Of a DNA stretch of 64,000 nt, positions 36,500 through 46,400 are shown one piece after another. This DNA comes from Beta vulgaris subsp. vulgaris (taxonomy: Eukaryota; Streptophyta; Magnoliopsida; Caryophyllales; Amaranthaceae), in the NCBI RefSeq assembly GCF_026745355.1, contig NC_079208.1:52995776-53059775 (forward strand), written 5' to 3'. How positions within the stretch are numbered: the first letter of the stretch is position 1; each line of letters starts with the position of its first letter. The translations under genes were made by a program, and so were the position numbers. The notes under the pieces are model-generated. The model saw only the letters and a list, made by a program, of their open reading frames with translations, was not told where the DNA came from and did not search any database.

Positions 36500-36650
36500 A
36501 ATAATACAAACTTTCGCTCGTTCTCTCGTGATAATACAATTTGATTATTTTTTAATAAACAAACTTTGCATCAAAATTCCTCCAGTAGGTCAAGTTGACT
36601 TATAACCTGTAAAACAAGTCAAAAAAATTACAAAATGATCTTTCTTCTTT

Positions 36651-36668
36651 CCCCCCCCCCCCCCCCCC
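36651..36668. repeat. Poly(C) run
   Basis: Eighteen consecutive C in the loop of the foldback element, followed shortly by CCCC. Possibly a sequencing-sensitive homopolymer. Confidence 0.95.
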
Positions 36669-36770
36669 AAACCCCTCACCTACCCGAACCACATCAACTT
36701 GTTACCTCCTACAACAAGTTAATAACTGGTATTGGCCTACTGGAGGAATTTTGATCAAAAGTTTGTATTA

Positions 36771-37054
36771 CTCCCTCCGTCCCAAATTATTTGCTACATT
36801 TGCTTTATCACAAAGACCAAGGAGGGAGTGGGACCATTGCCATAACAAGAATTAACAAAAAAGCAAATAGGTAAATTGTGGGACCTATGTACTATATATG
36901 GAAATATTTACAAAAACCAAGGAGGGAGTGATGACAAATTTGTAAATAAAGTGTGGGACCTATGTACTATATATGAAAATATTTGCAAATGTAGCAAATA
37001 AATTGGGACACACCTAAATGGCAAAATGTAGCAAATAAAATGGGACGGGGGGAG
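36771..37054. mobile_element. Stowaway-like MITE (GCTACATTT family)
   Basis: Starts CTCCCTCCGTCCCAAATTAT and ends AAAATGGGACGGGGGGAG, TA flanks at 36769-36770 and 37055-37056. It contains direct repeats (CAAGGAGGGAGTG twice; GTGGGACCTATGTACTATAT twice) and subterminal AATGTAGCAAATAAA words. Its two ends are the best match to the ends of 45172-48309. Confidence 0.9.
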
Positions 37055-37211
37055 TATTAAAAAATAATCAAAAGTTTGTATTATTACGAGAGAATGGGCA
37101 AAAGTTTGTATTATTCTTGTTAAAAAATCTTATAACAAAGCCTAGCATTCTTTTTCTTGAATATAATCACCTAATAATTTTCTGATCAAGTTTTACCAAA
37201 GCAAGCACATA

Positions 37212-37969
37212 TCTCTATTATATAAGGGAAGAGGGGAGCAATGGTGTCCTCTTTTGAAATGCCTATTTTGCCCTCATTCCCTTTCTAAATTACAAAAGGA
37301 ATGTCAAAATCAAAATCGGCACTCAAAGAAAACTACCGAAAATTAATTTACAACACTCACTCACAAATCACTTAAAAAAAGAAACTTTACAAATCACTCA
37401 TACAATTGAGAAAAGCACGCAAATCACTCAATAATCGGAAAACTTTATTAAAACTTAAAATTAACATACAAACTAAAACTAATAAACTAGAGCGTTAATA
37501 CATACAAATATATTTACAAAAATTTACTTACAAATCACTATTCTCAAGAACCCTTCACAATTAATCGTGGGTCATGATAAAAATAGAGGTGTATTTATAT
37601 TGAAATCAGAATTTAGAAGTTAGACAAGGAAAAAAATTATTTACTTTTTTATAGTGTTTAGAATTTAGAAGTTAATACTGTACTTAATTCAAAGATCAAC
37701 TAAAAAAATTATAATATTTTAAATCATAAATAAATTCAATAAAATTTCTATTTTGTTCATTGAATTTAACTTTGAAAAGAAAAAAAAAAAAAAAGACAAA
37801 AATAATGGTGAGAGACTTAAGTGACAGAAACTAAACCAATCAAATTTTGCAACTAAAAACAATTATACTTCATATGTCTAATGTTCAAATTTTGACTCTT
37901 ATGCCGAAGAAAATCGAGTTTCTGTTTTGAAAAAAAATTCAAGCACGCATCGCGTGCAAAAAATTCTAG
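37212..37969 (+). mobile_element. Non-autonomous Helitron
   Basis: Preceded by A, it starts TCTCTATTATATAAGGGAAG. It ends with hairpin GCACGCATCGCGTGC (about 37943-37957), then AAAAAATT and CTAG, followed by T. The terminal signature and hairpin match 24385-24627 in the lipoxygenase intron. 758 bp, AT-rich, no Rep/helicase gene, so it would need a helper. Confidence 0.85.
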
Positions 37970-38027
37970 TATCGTTTATTAAGAGGGTATGTACAATCAA
38001 ATTCCATATTTGGAATCTTCAGTCTTC

Positions 38028-38499
38028 TGTTATAACGGATGTGAGGAAGAACAAATAATGAATGCAAAAACAATAAAATCAGACACCAGAATTACGTGGT
38101 TCACCAAATTGGCTACGTCCACGGCAGAGAGAGAGAATATTTTATTATGAGAAGAAACCAGATTACAGAGAGAACAGAGTGTTTTTTCGTAGTGTAAAAG
38201 ATAGGTTAAAATAACCTATTTATACAACCCGCTCAAAAACGCGTTTTCCGCGTCTTTTCCCGATCCGCCCGGGCGCCCGGGCGAAATCCGCCCGACCGGG
38301 CGGTCCCAGTTCTCCCAGATACGTTTACGCGCCCGACGGGCGAGATCCGCCCGACCGGGCGAAACAAACGTTTCCCCAGATTGCTCCCGCGCCCGACCGG
38401 GCGAGATTCGCCCGACCGCCCGGGCGAGACGCAGTTTTGCGTCTCTCGTGAATTTGTCGAACACTTCTTGAGCACCACAATTCAAGGCATATTCTTACA
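38028..38499 (-). repeat. 3' LTR of minus-strand copia element
   Basis: 472 bp, from TGTTATAACGG to CATATTCTTACA in + orientation. Contains a GC-rich block (about 38225-38435) made of GCCCGACCGGGCG-type palindromic words, unusual in an AT-rich window. It is 22 bp longer than the other LTR, mainly through one extra GC-rich unit. Confidence 0.95.
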
Positions 38500-38651
38500 A
38501 ATCTCCACCTTGACTTGAATTCTCTCATAATCACCAGAAAACCAGATGCATTGATCACAACGCCCAGAATCTCCCAAACACCAGATTTGTCCCAAAAGAC
38601 AACCAGACCAGATTAGTCCCTAAGGACTCCAGAATTGCCCCAAGAGGGCAA

Positions 38652-39119
38652 CTAACAATCACGAATATTAAGTAAGTCCAAGCAATGTTGGAACTTACTC
38701 TGCGGAACCGGCTTGGTGAACATATCAGCAGGATTATCAGCAGTTCCTACCTTCTTCACCTTAATCCTTGTCTCACTCCTCAGAAAATGATATCTGACAT
38801 CAATATGTTTAGTCCTCTCATGATGGACTTGATCCTTTGCTAAACATATTGCACTTAAGCTGTCACAGAACACAGTTGCTTGATCATGATGTAGACCCAA
38901 ATCACTGATTAACCCCTTTAACCAGATCCCCTCCTTAGCTGCTTCTGTCAAGGCCATGTACTCTGCCTCAGTAGTAGACAAAGTTACAGTAGGTTGTAAA
39001 GTTGCTTTCCAACTCACCACAGAACCACCAAGAGTAAACACATATCCAGCCATAGACCTTCTACCATCTACATCTCCAGCATAATCAGAATCAGAATATC
39101 CTGCAACTAAGCAAGCCAT
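38652..39119 (-). pseudogene. copia RNase H segment
   Basis: The frame of 155 codons contains [20 protein letters not shown], the typical Ty1/copia RNase H start, then [16 protein letters not shown] and a [10 protein letters not shown] block, and ends LNIRDC with the stop 150 bp from the LTR. It is out of frame with the upstream RT by a shift near 39110. Confidence 0.9.
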
Positions 39120-40145
39120 ATCACCTCCATAAATGAGACCAATATCTGACGTCCTCTAAGGTACCGAAAGATCCTCTTGACTGCCTGCCAATGCTCCTTA
39201 CCAGGATCACCCATGAACCTACTAACCACACTGACTGCATGTGCAAGATCCGGCCTAGTGCAAACCATAGCATACATCAGACTCCCTACTGCACTAGCAT
39301 ACGGAACCCGACTCATGTACTCCTTCTCCTCAGCCGACTTAGGTGCAAAAGCCACAGACAAATGACTATTCGAAGCACTTGGAGTATCTATAGGTTTTGC
39401 TGTTGACATGCCAAACCTTGACAATATCTTCTCAATATAACCCTTCTGTGACAAGAAAAGTTTCTTCTGAGTCCTATCCCTATAAATTTCCATCCCCAAA
39501 ATCTTCCTTGCTGCACCCAAATCCTTCATTTCAAATTCAGCACTGAGAAGTTCCTTCAATTTCTGAACATCTGACTTGTTCCTGGCAGCTATCAACATAT
39601 CATCCACATATAGCACTAAGTAGATGAAAGACCCATCTGTCACTTGTTATGATACACACAACAATCATATGAGCTCCTGTTGTAGCCTAGCTTCATCATA
39701 TAGCTATCAAACTTCTTGTACCATTGCCTTGGAGACTGCTTTAGCCCATATAAGGACTTCTTCAACTTGCAAACACTGTTTTCTTTTCCTGGAACCTGAA
39801 ACCCATCTGGTTGAGCCATATATATCTCCTCCTCCAACTCTCCATGTAAGAAAGCTGTTTTTACATCTAGCTGCTCAAGCTCAAAATCCTGATGTGCAAC
39901 TATCGCTAGTAGCACCCTGATGGAAGTATGTCTGACTACAGGCGAGAAAATCTCTTATAGTCTACACCCTCCCTTTGTGTGAACCCTCTTGCAACCAGTC
40001 GAGCCTTATACTTGACCCCTTCTTCAGATGTCATCCCCTCCTTTTTCTTGAAAACCCATTTACAAGTAACAATTTTTCTCCCTGAAGGCTTAGACACAAG
40101 CTCCCAAGTCTCGTTCTTATGAAGTGACTCCATCTCTTCCCCCAT
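39107..40145 (-). pseudogene. copia reverse transcriptase, two or more frameshifts
   Basis: From the N-terminal side: ETWELVSKPSGRKIVTCKWV (about 40110), KYKARLVARGFTQREGVDY, then a shift near 39930; QLDVKTAFLHGELEEEIYMA, SLYGLKQSPRQWYKKFD, another shift near 39640; then the catalytic YVDDMLIAA (about 39610) and a thumb ending FRYLRG. Catalytic aspartates are preserved, but the frame is broken, so it is not active as it stands. Confidence 0.9.
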
Positions 40146-41617
40146 TGCAGCAAGCCAATGGGTAGACTCCGTACATGTAATGCCTCCCTATAGGTTGATG
40201 GCTCATAGACATCCACCTCTTCAGCACCTGCAGTGCATAAGCTACCATATCTTCAAACCCATATCTACTTGGAGTTTACCAAAATTTGTCCTTATAGGAC
40301 GTTCCCGTGCCAGGCTAGGCGCCTCCTCACTAGACGTCGAAGATGATGGTTCTTCAGAACCAATGTGTTGATGATCATCACTCTCATCATGAGTGACTTG
40401 CTGCTCCACCTGTTTATCAACACTACTACTATTTGACACTCCAGTGGACATCACAGTAGGATTAAACATAGAATTTTCATCAAAGACTACATTTCTACTA
40501 AGTATAACCCTTCCTCAGATGTGACCAGATTCTATAACCCTTAACCCATCTCCATATCCCACAAACACTCCCTTTTTAGCCCTTGGTTCTAATTTTCCTT
40601 CACTCACATGTAGAAACATTACAACCAAAAACTCGCAAATTTGAGTAGTCTGCAGACTTACCTGACCACATCTCATATGGTGTTTTGAGATTGATCCCAG
40701 AATGAGGTCCACGATTTATCAAATAACATTGTATTGACAGCTTCTCCCCAGAACCTTCTGTCATACCAGCATTAGAGAGCATGCACCGAGCTCTCTCCAG
40801 AAGTGTCTGATTCATCCTTTCTGCTACACCATTCTGCTGGTGTATTTCTGACAGTGTGATGCCTAGCAATCCCTTCAACTTTACAGAACTCGTTGAACTC
40901 AGACAAACAAAATTCCAGACCATTATCAGTTCGTAGCCTTTTGATCTTCTTCCCAGTTTGATTTTCCACTAATGCCTTCCACTGCTTAAAATTATTGAAA
41001 GCTTCACCTTTTGACTTCATGATAATCAACCAAGTCATTCTTGAATAATCATCTATAAAAGATACAAAATACCTGTGACCTCTCAAAGACTCCACGCTGA
41101 AGGACTCCAACAATCAGAATGGATATAATCCAGATACCTTTTGTTCTATGAATGCCCTTAGGAAACTTGCTACGATGTAATTTCCCAAAAACACAATGCT
41201 CACAAAACTCCAGGTTTGTGACCTTATGGCCACATAGAAGATCTGCCTTGGAGAGGATTTGCATTCCTCTCTCACTCATATGACCAAGTCTCATGTGCCA
41301 TAGCTTGGTCATATCCTCCTTCTGAACCTCAGACGATGCAACAGAAGCTGAACCTGAGATTGTAGAACCCTGCAGAACATACAAAGTACTACGCTTGACC
41401 CCCTTTAAAACCTCCTTTGAACCCTTCAAACATACACAACTCCACCACTCCCTCTGAAACTGAAACCCTTACTGTCTAGTAGACTAAGTGAAATCAGATT
41501 GTTGGTCATCTGTGGAACATGCTTAACATTTTTCAAAGTATAGATAATATCATCATGAGTCCGGATCTTGATAGAGCCTATTCCAACTATCTTACAGACT
41601 GCACTGTTAGCCATCAA
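40146..41617 (-). pseudogene. copia integrase region
   Basis: Pieces in order on the minus strand: NVKHVPQMTNNLISLSLLD, a pre-integrase zinc region LWHMRLGHMSERGMQILSK with FCEHCVFGK, and the integrase core FIDDYSRMTWLIIMKSK and RTDNGLEF. These are followed by a damaged NGVAERMNQTLLERARCMLS region and LISS-type linkers to about 40242. At least four frame changes. Confidence 0.85.
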
Positions 41618-42546
41618 ATATTTCCCCCATCTACCTGCTCATAAGTAGTAAACCACTCCCTATGAGGACTCATATGATATGACGCTCCAGAATCAAGAAC
41701 CCACACATCACTATATGTTTTCTCATTTGCCACTAGAGCAAGGTCATCCTCAGAATTCGAATTTTCTGCTGCAACAGCAGCAGAACCAGAACCAGACCCA
41801 GATTTGTTCTCCTGATGCTTCCTTTTAGGACATTCCTTCTTCCAATGCCCCTTTTCCTTACTGTAGTTACATATATCATTAGGTTTAGGACCCCCTTTAG
41901 AATTTCCAGATTTCTTAAAATTCTTTTTACCCTGTCCTTTACCACCACTACTACTGGCCACTAACCCAGAAGACTGACTTTCTGTACTACCAGATGCCTT
42001 ATGGCGCAATTCCCTAGTATGCAAAGATGATCTAACTTCTTCTAGGGACACAGAATCTTTACCAACAATGAAAGATTGCACAAAATTTTCATACGATATA
42101 GGTAAAGAAACAAGCAGAATTAAAGCGGCATCCTCATCCTCCACCTTCACATCAATATTACGCAATTCTAATAAAATTGTATTTAATTGATCAAGATGAT
42201 CTCTAAGAGGCATACCTTCCTGCATACGCAGGCTGAACAGACGTTGCTTCAAAAGCAACTTGTTGGTTAGAGATTTTGTCATGTACAAACTCTCAATTTC
42301 AACCACAGACCAGATGCGGTTTCCTCCTCCGCGACTTCAGTGATTATGTCATCTGCCAGCACAACATAATCGTTGAATGAGCTTTCTCCTCCAGAACGGC
42401 CATCTCAGCGGTGACTAAATCCGTTGCTTTCTTTGCCAACGGTGCCCACAACCCCTGTTGCTTCATAACGCCCGCATCTTGATCTGCCACAGACTAAAAC
42501 TATTCCTCCCAGTAAATTTATCGATTTTGACATTCACTCCAGACAT
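41614..42546 (-). pseudogene. copia gag-protease region
   Basis: The start codon is at 42544-42546 (MSGVNVKIDKFTGRNSFSLW), followed by a frame break near 42470. The frame from 42306 carries the Gag core, a basic Gly/Ser linker and a zinc knuckle reading CNYSKEKGHWKKEC, where Ser replaces the second Cys of the usual CX2C. The protease motif VLDSGASYHMSPH follows near 41690. Confidence 0.88.
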
Positions 42547-42572
42547 CTTTCTCACACAGATCGAAAACCTAA

Positions 42573-42585
42573 GCTCTTGATACCA
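42573..42585 (-). other. Primer binding site of minus-strand copia element
   Basis: On the minus strand TGGTATCAAGAGC follows the 5' LTR after a 3-base gap; this is the usual initiator-methionine-tRNA site of plant copia elements. Confidence 0.9.
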
Positions 42586-42588
42586 ATT

Positions 42589-43038
42589 TGTATAACGGAT
42601 GTGAGGAAGAACAAATAATGAATGCAAAAACAATAAAATCAGACACCAGAATTACGTGGTTCACCAAATTGGCTACGTCCACGGCAGAGAAGAGAAATTT
42701 TATTATAGAAGAAACCAGATTACATAGAGAACAGAGTGTTTTTCGTAGTGTAAAAGATAGGTTAAAATAACCTATTTATACAACCCGCTCAAAAACGCGT
42801 TTTCCGCGTCTTTTCCCGATCCGCCCGGGCGCCCGGGCGAAATCCGCCCGACCGAGCGGTCCCCAGTTCTCCCAGATACGTTTACGCGCCCGACCGGGCG
42901 AAACAAACGTTTCCCCAGATTGCTCCCGCGCCCGACCGGGCGAGATTCGCCCGACCGCCCGGGCGAGACGCAGTTTTGCGTCTCTCGTGAATTTGTCGAA
43001 CACTTCTTGAGCACCACAATTCAAGGCATATTCTTACA
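42589..43038 (-). repeat. 5' LTR of minus-strand copia element
   Basis: 450 bp, closely similar to 38028-38499. TATTTATA near 42774 (reads TATAAATA on the minus strand) is a likely TATA box directing transcription leftwards. It lacks one GC-rich unit present in the other LTR. Confidence 0.95.
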
Positions 43039-43362
43039 TCTTCTAAGAGCATGGTCTAGCTTGTAGACTAGTATACTTGTAGCTACTAAACACTGAAAAT
43101 TTTCCGAACTTGAATAATTTTCGATGATTATAAAGAAGAGTCAACATATATAGCGCATTCACACCAAACAAAAAGATATAAAAACAGCATTTATTTCCAT
43201 ACCAAAAGGAGTCGAGAACGTGAAGACTAAAGACTGATTATACACCTAACGAAATTGTCTAGCAATTACAATGCAATTTCAAGTGCAAAAACGAAATTGC
43301 GTGAAATCTACCAACCTCCTCTTTTATGCAATATTTTTTTTGGTTCTCTTTGCCTAATCTAT

Positions 43363-43370
43363 TATAAGTA
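43363..43370 (+). promoter_or_regulatory. Probable P450 TATA box
   Basis: TATAAGTA at 43363-43370, 111 bp before the start codon, in an otherwise AT-rich 440-bp space left by the copia insertion. A leader of about 80 bp would follow. No further motif is clear. Confidence 0.5.
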
Positions 43371-43480
43371 CCCCCTTACTCTATCGTAGTAGACCAAGCC
43401 ACTTCTAACTATAATCCCCTCCAAAAAAAAAAGACACACAACATTTTGTTCCTTTCATAACCTCAACAAACCATTCACCT

Positions 43481-46400
43481 ATGGAGGCACCAACTTGGGC
43501 GGCCTATGCGGCTGCTTGGCTAGTGTCTATAGCCCTAGTAGTCCTAAGCCACCACCTTCGCCGTCGTCGTAAACTCAACTTACCACCAGGCCCGAAACCA
43601 TGGCCAATCATTGGCAATTTTAATCTTATTGGGTCTCTCCCACATCGCTCCCTCCATGAGCTTACTAAAACATATGGGCCTTTGATGATGCTCAAATTTG
43701 GGTCTGTCCCAGTGTTAGTAGGCTCATCAGTAAAAATGGCAAAACTTTTCTTAAGAACTTATGATGTAGCCTTTGCAGGAAGGCCTAAAACATCAGCAGG
43801 AAAATACACAACCTATAACTATTCTGATATAACATGGTCTCAATATGGTCCATACTGGCGCCAAGCGCGAAAAATGTGTTTGATGGAGCTTTTTAGTGTC
43901 AAGAGGCTCGAATCATTCGAGTACATTCGTGTTGAAGAGCTTAATTCAGTGTTAAGAGCCATATTTAACACTAATGGTGAACCCATGATGTTAAAAGATC
44001 ACCTCTCAACGTTGAGTTTAAATGTGATTAGTAGGATGGTATTTGGGAAGAGGTACTTAGATGAAACTAATGATGAGAAACCAATTGTTACACCGGATGA
44101 ATTCAAGAAGATGCTTGATGAATTGTTTCTTTTAAATGGAGTGTTTAATCTTGGGGATTGGATACCTTGTCTTAAGTATCTTGATGTTCAAGGTTATGTA
44201 AAGAGGATGAAGGTTTTGGCTAAGAAATTTGATAGGTTTATGGAGCATGTGTTGGATGAACATAATGCTAGAAAGGTAAAAGAGAAGGAAGATTGGGTGC
44301 CTAAAGATATGGTTGATGTATTGTTACAACTTGCTGATGATCCTAATCTTGAAGTCAAGCTTGAGAGAATTGGAGTCAAGGCATTCAGCCAGGTATGTAT
44401 GCTTATATCAAATATTTTAATTTAATACAATTGATGATCTTAATAACTTAAAAATAAATCCATACTTGACTTGTGTGTATAAAACATCTAGAACGTACAT
44501 AAATAATTTATGATTAATTCTGGAGCAAAAAAAATAATATTTTATGATTAATTACTCTTGGTAAAAGTTACTCCCTCCGCTCTTTATTAATTTACCCCTT
44601 TCTTTTGTACAGAGTTTTAGGAGAAATAATGTTGTGGGTCATAAAAAGAAATAGAAACTATTATTTTTATATTAAAGTTGAATGTATGTGTGATAAAGAG
44701 TTAGTGGTCCTCTTCCAGAAATAGAAATAAAAGAAAGAGGTAAACTAATAAGAAACATCCAAAAAAAAAACACGGGTAAACTAATAAAGACCGGAGGGAG
44801 TATTTTAGTAATAATTTTATCTTTAACCACAACCACAAGAAAACAAATTTGGCTTAATGTAAGAAAGTTTTCAGAACTAGATATCAAGAGAAGTACAAAA
44901 CGTGCTAACTTATTCTACTTTGCTATTTTTTTGGATTGTTTAGTCTACTTGATATTACTTCCTTCTTAAGGAGAATACTTAAATATGATTAGAGATCAGG
45001 TTAGTTATAAATAAACACTAGTTTTTTGTGGGATTGATTTTGGACTTTTGGCCGTGCAAAAATTATATTCATAAACTTTAGAGACCTTTTAAAGAAATTA
45101 ATAATACTAATTGTTATCTTAGGCCCTGATTAAGAATATTTTCTTGTAAGACAAAAACGACTTGTTTAATACTCCCTCTGTCTCTTTTTATTTGCTACAA
45201 ACACTTTATCACAAAGACCAAGGAAAAGGGGGGGGACCACTGTACAGTGGGTGTACAGTGGTGTGCAGTGGTTGTTTTGAAGAAAAATAATTGTGGTTAA
45301 TTAAGTTGTGAAAAATCAGATTAGAAGGCAAAAAAAAGAGTTGGCCCACATTTTTTTAAGGAAGGCGCCAATTACATAGAAAGAGGGAATTCATTTTCCC
45401 TCCAAAATTTTTATACAACCAATACAACTAAAATATTCTGTTACAATTATACAACCAAAGGGAAAAAAATTTTCCCTCCAAAATTTTAAAGGTAGATTAC
45501 ATAAGAGGTATTGAAATTATACCAAAAATTCGAACTTAAGGGGGAATTGAATTTTCCCCCTAAAAAAGAAAAAAATCCTAACAAATTCTGGACTATATAT
45601 ACACAACCACTTTTACACTTGCATTTATTATTTTCACCACTTCCATCAACATAACCAAACAGACCAAGCAGCAGGCAGCCACCACCATCAAAGACACCAA
45701 CCAGCAGCTTAAATGAAGGCTAAAATGAACATGTTTTAAAAACAGAACAATACAAGGATTAAATGAACATGTTTTAACAAATCAAGGCTATATATCATAA
45801 AAACAGAACAATTCAAGGACAAAATAAACATGTTTTAACAAAGCAAGGCTAAATATCATAAAAACAGAACAATACAAGGATTAAATGAACATGTTTTAAC
45901 AAATCAAGGCTATATATCATAAAAACAGAACAATTCAAGGAAAAAATAAACATGTTTTAACAAAGCAAGGCTAAATATCATAAAAACAGAACAATAACAA
46001 GGATTAAATGAACATGTTTTAACAAATCAAGGCTAAATATCATATAAACAGAACTAATCAAGGGTAAAATGCACAAGTTTTAACAAATCAAGGCAAACTA
46101 TCATATAAAGAGAACAAGTTAAGGCTTAAATGAACATGTTTTTAACAAACAAGGCAAAATATCAACTAAACAGACCTAATGAAGGCTAAATGAACATGTT
46201 TTAACAAATCAAGGCAAAATATCAACTAAACAGACCTAATGAAGGCTAAAATGAACATGTTTTAACAAATCAAGGCAAAATATCAACTAAACAGACCTAA
46301 TGAAGGCTAAAATGAACATGTTTTAACAAATCAAGGCAAAATATCAACTAAACAGACCTAATGAAGGCTAAAATGAACATGTTTTAACAAATCAAGGCAA

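Larger units (their letters stand above)
36500..37115. mobile_element. Foldback element with long arms, split by a MITE
   Basis: The outer arms 36500-36539 and 37076-37115 are near-perfect inverse copies (TTCTCTCGTGATAATACAA on the left, TTGTATTATTACGAGAGAA on the right). Pairing continues inwards through GATTATTTTTTAATAA and CATCAAAATTCCTCCAGTAG once the MITE at 36771-37054 is removed from the right arm. The loop holds an 18-bp C run at 36651-36668. Without the MITE the element is about 330 bp. No coding. Confidence 0.82.
38028..43038 (-). mobile_element. Ty1/copia retrotransposon, minus strand
   Basis: A complete layout on the minus strand: 5' LTR 42589-43038, primer site 42573-42585, gag, protease, integrase, RT, RNase H, polypurine tract (AAGGTGGAGATT, about 38500-38511) and 3' LTR 38028-38499. 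The perfect 5-bp duplication TCTTC lies at 38023-38027 and 43039-43043. The LTRs are nearly alike apart from indels, so it is fairly recent, but gag and pol carry several frameshifts. Its 5' LTR faces away from the P450 gene. Confidence 0.95.

Noticed and set aside
38216..38558. Several Arg/Gly/Pro-rich minus-strand frames (also 42772-43024)
   Set aside because: They lie within the GC-rich LTR block; all three frames stay open because of base composition. No start context or homologue.
39177..40371. Several + strand frames across the copia pol region
   Set aside because: Shadows of the minus-strand reverse transcriptase and integrase remnants.
43504..43695. Minus-strand Arg-rich frame in P450 exon 1
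   Set aside because: Antisense shadow of the P450 N-terminus.
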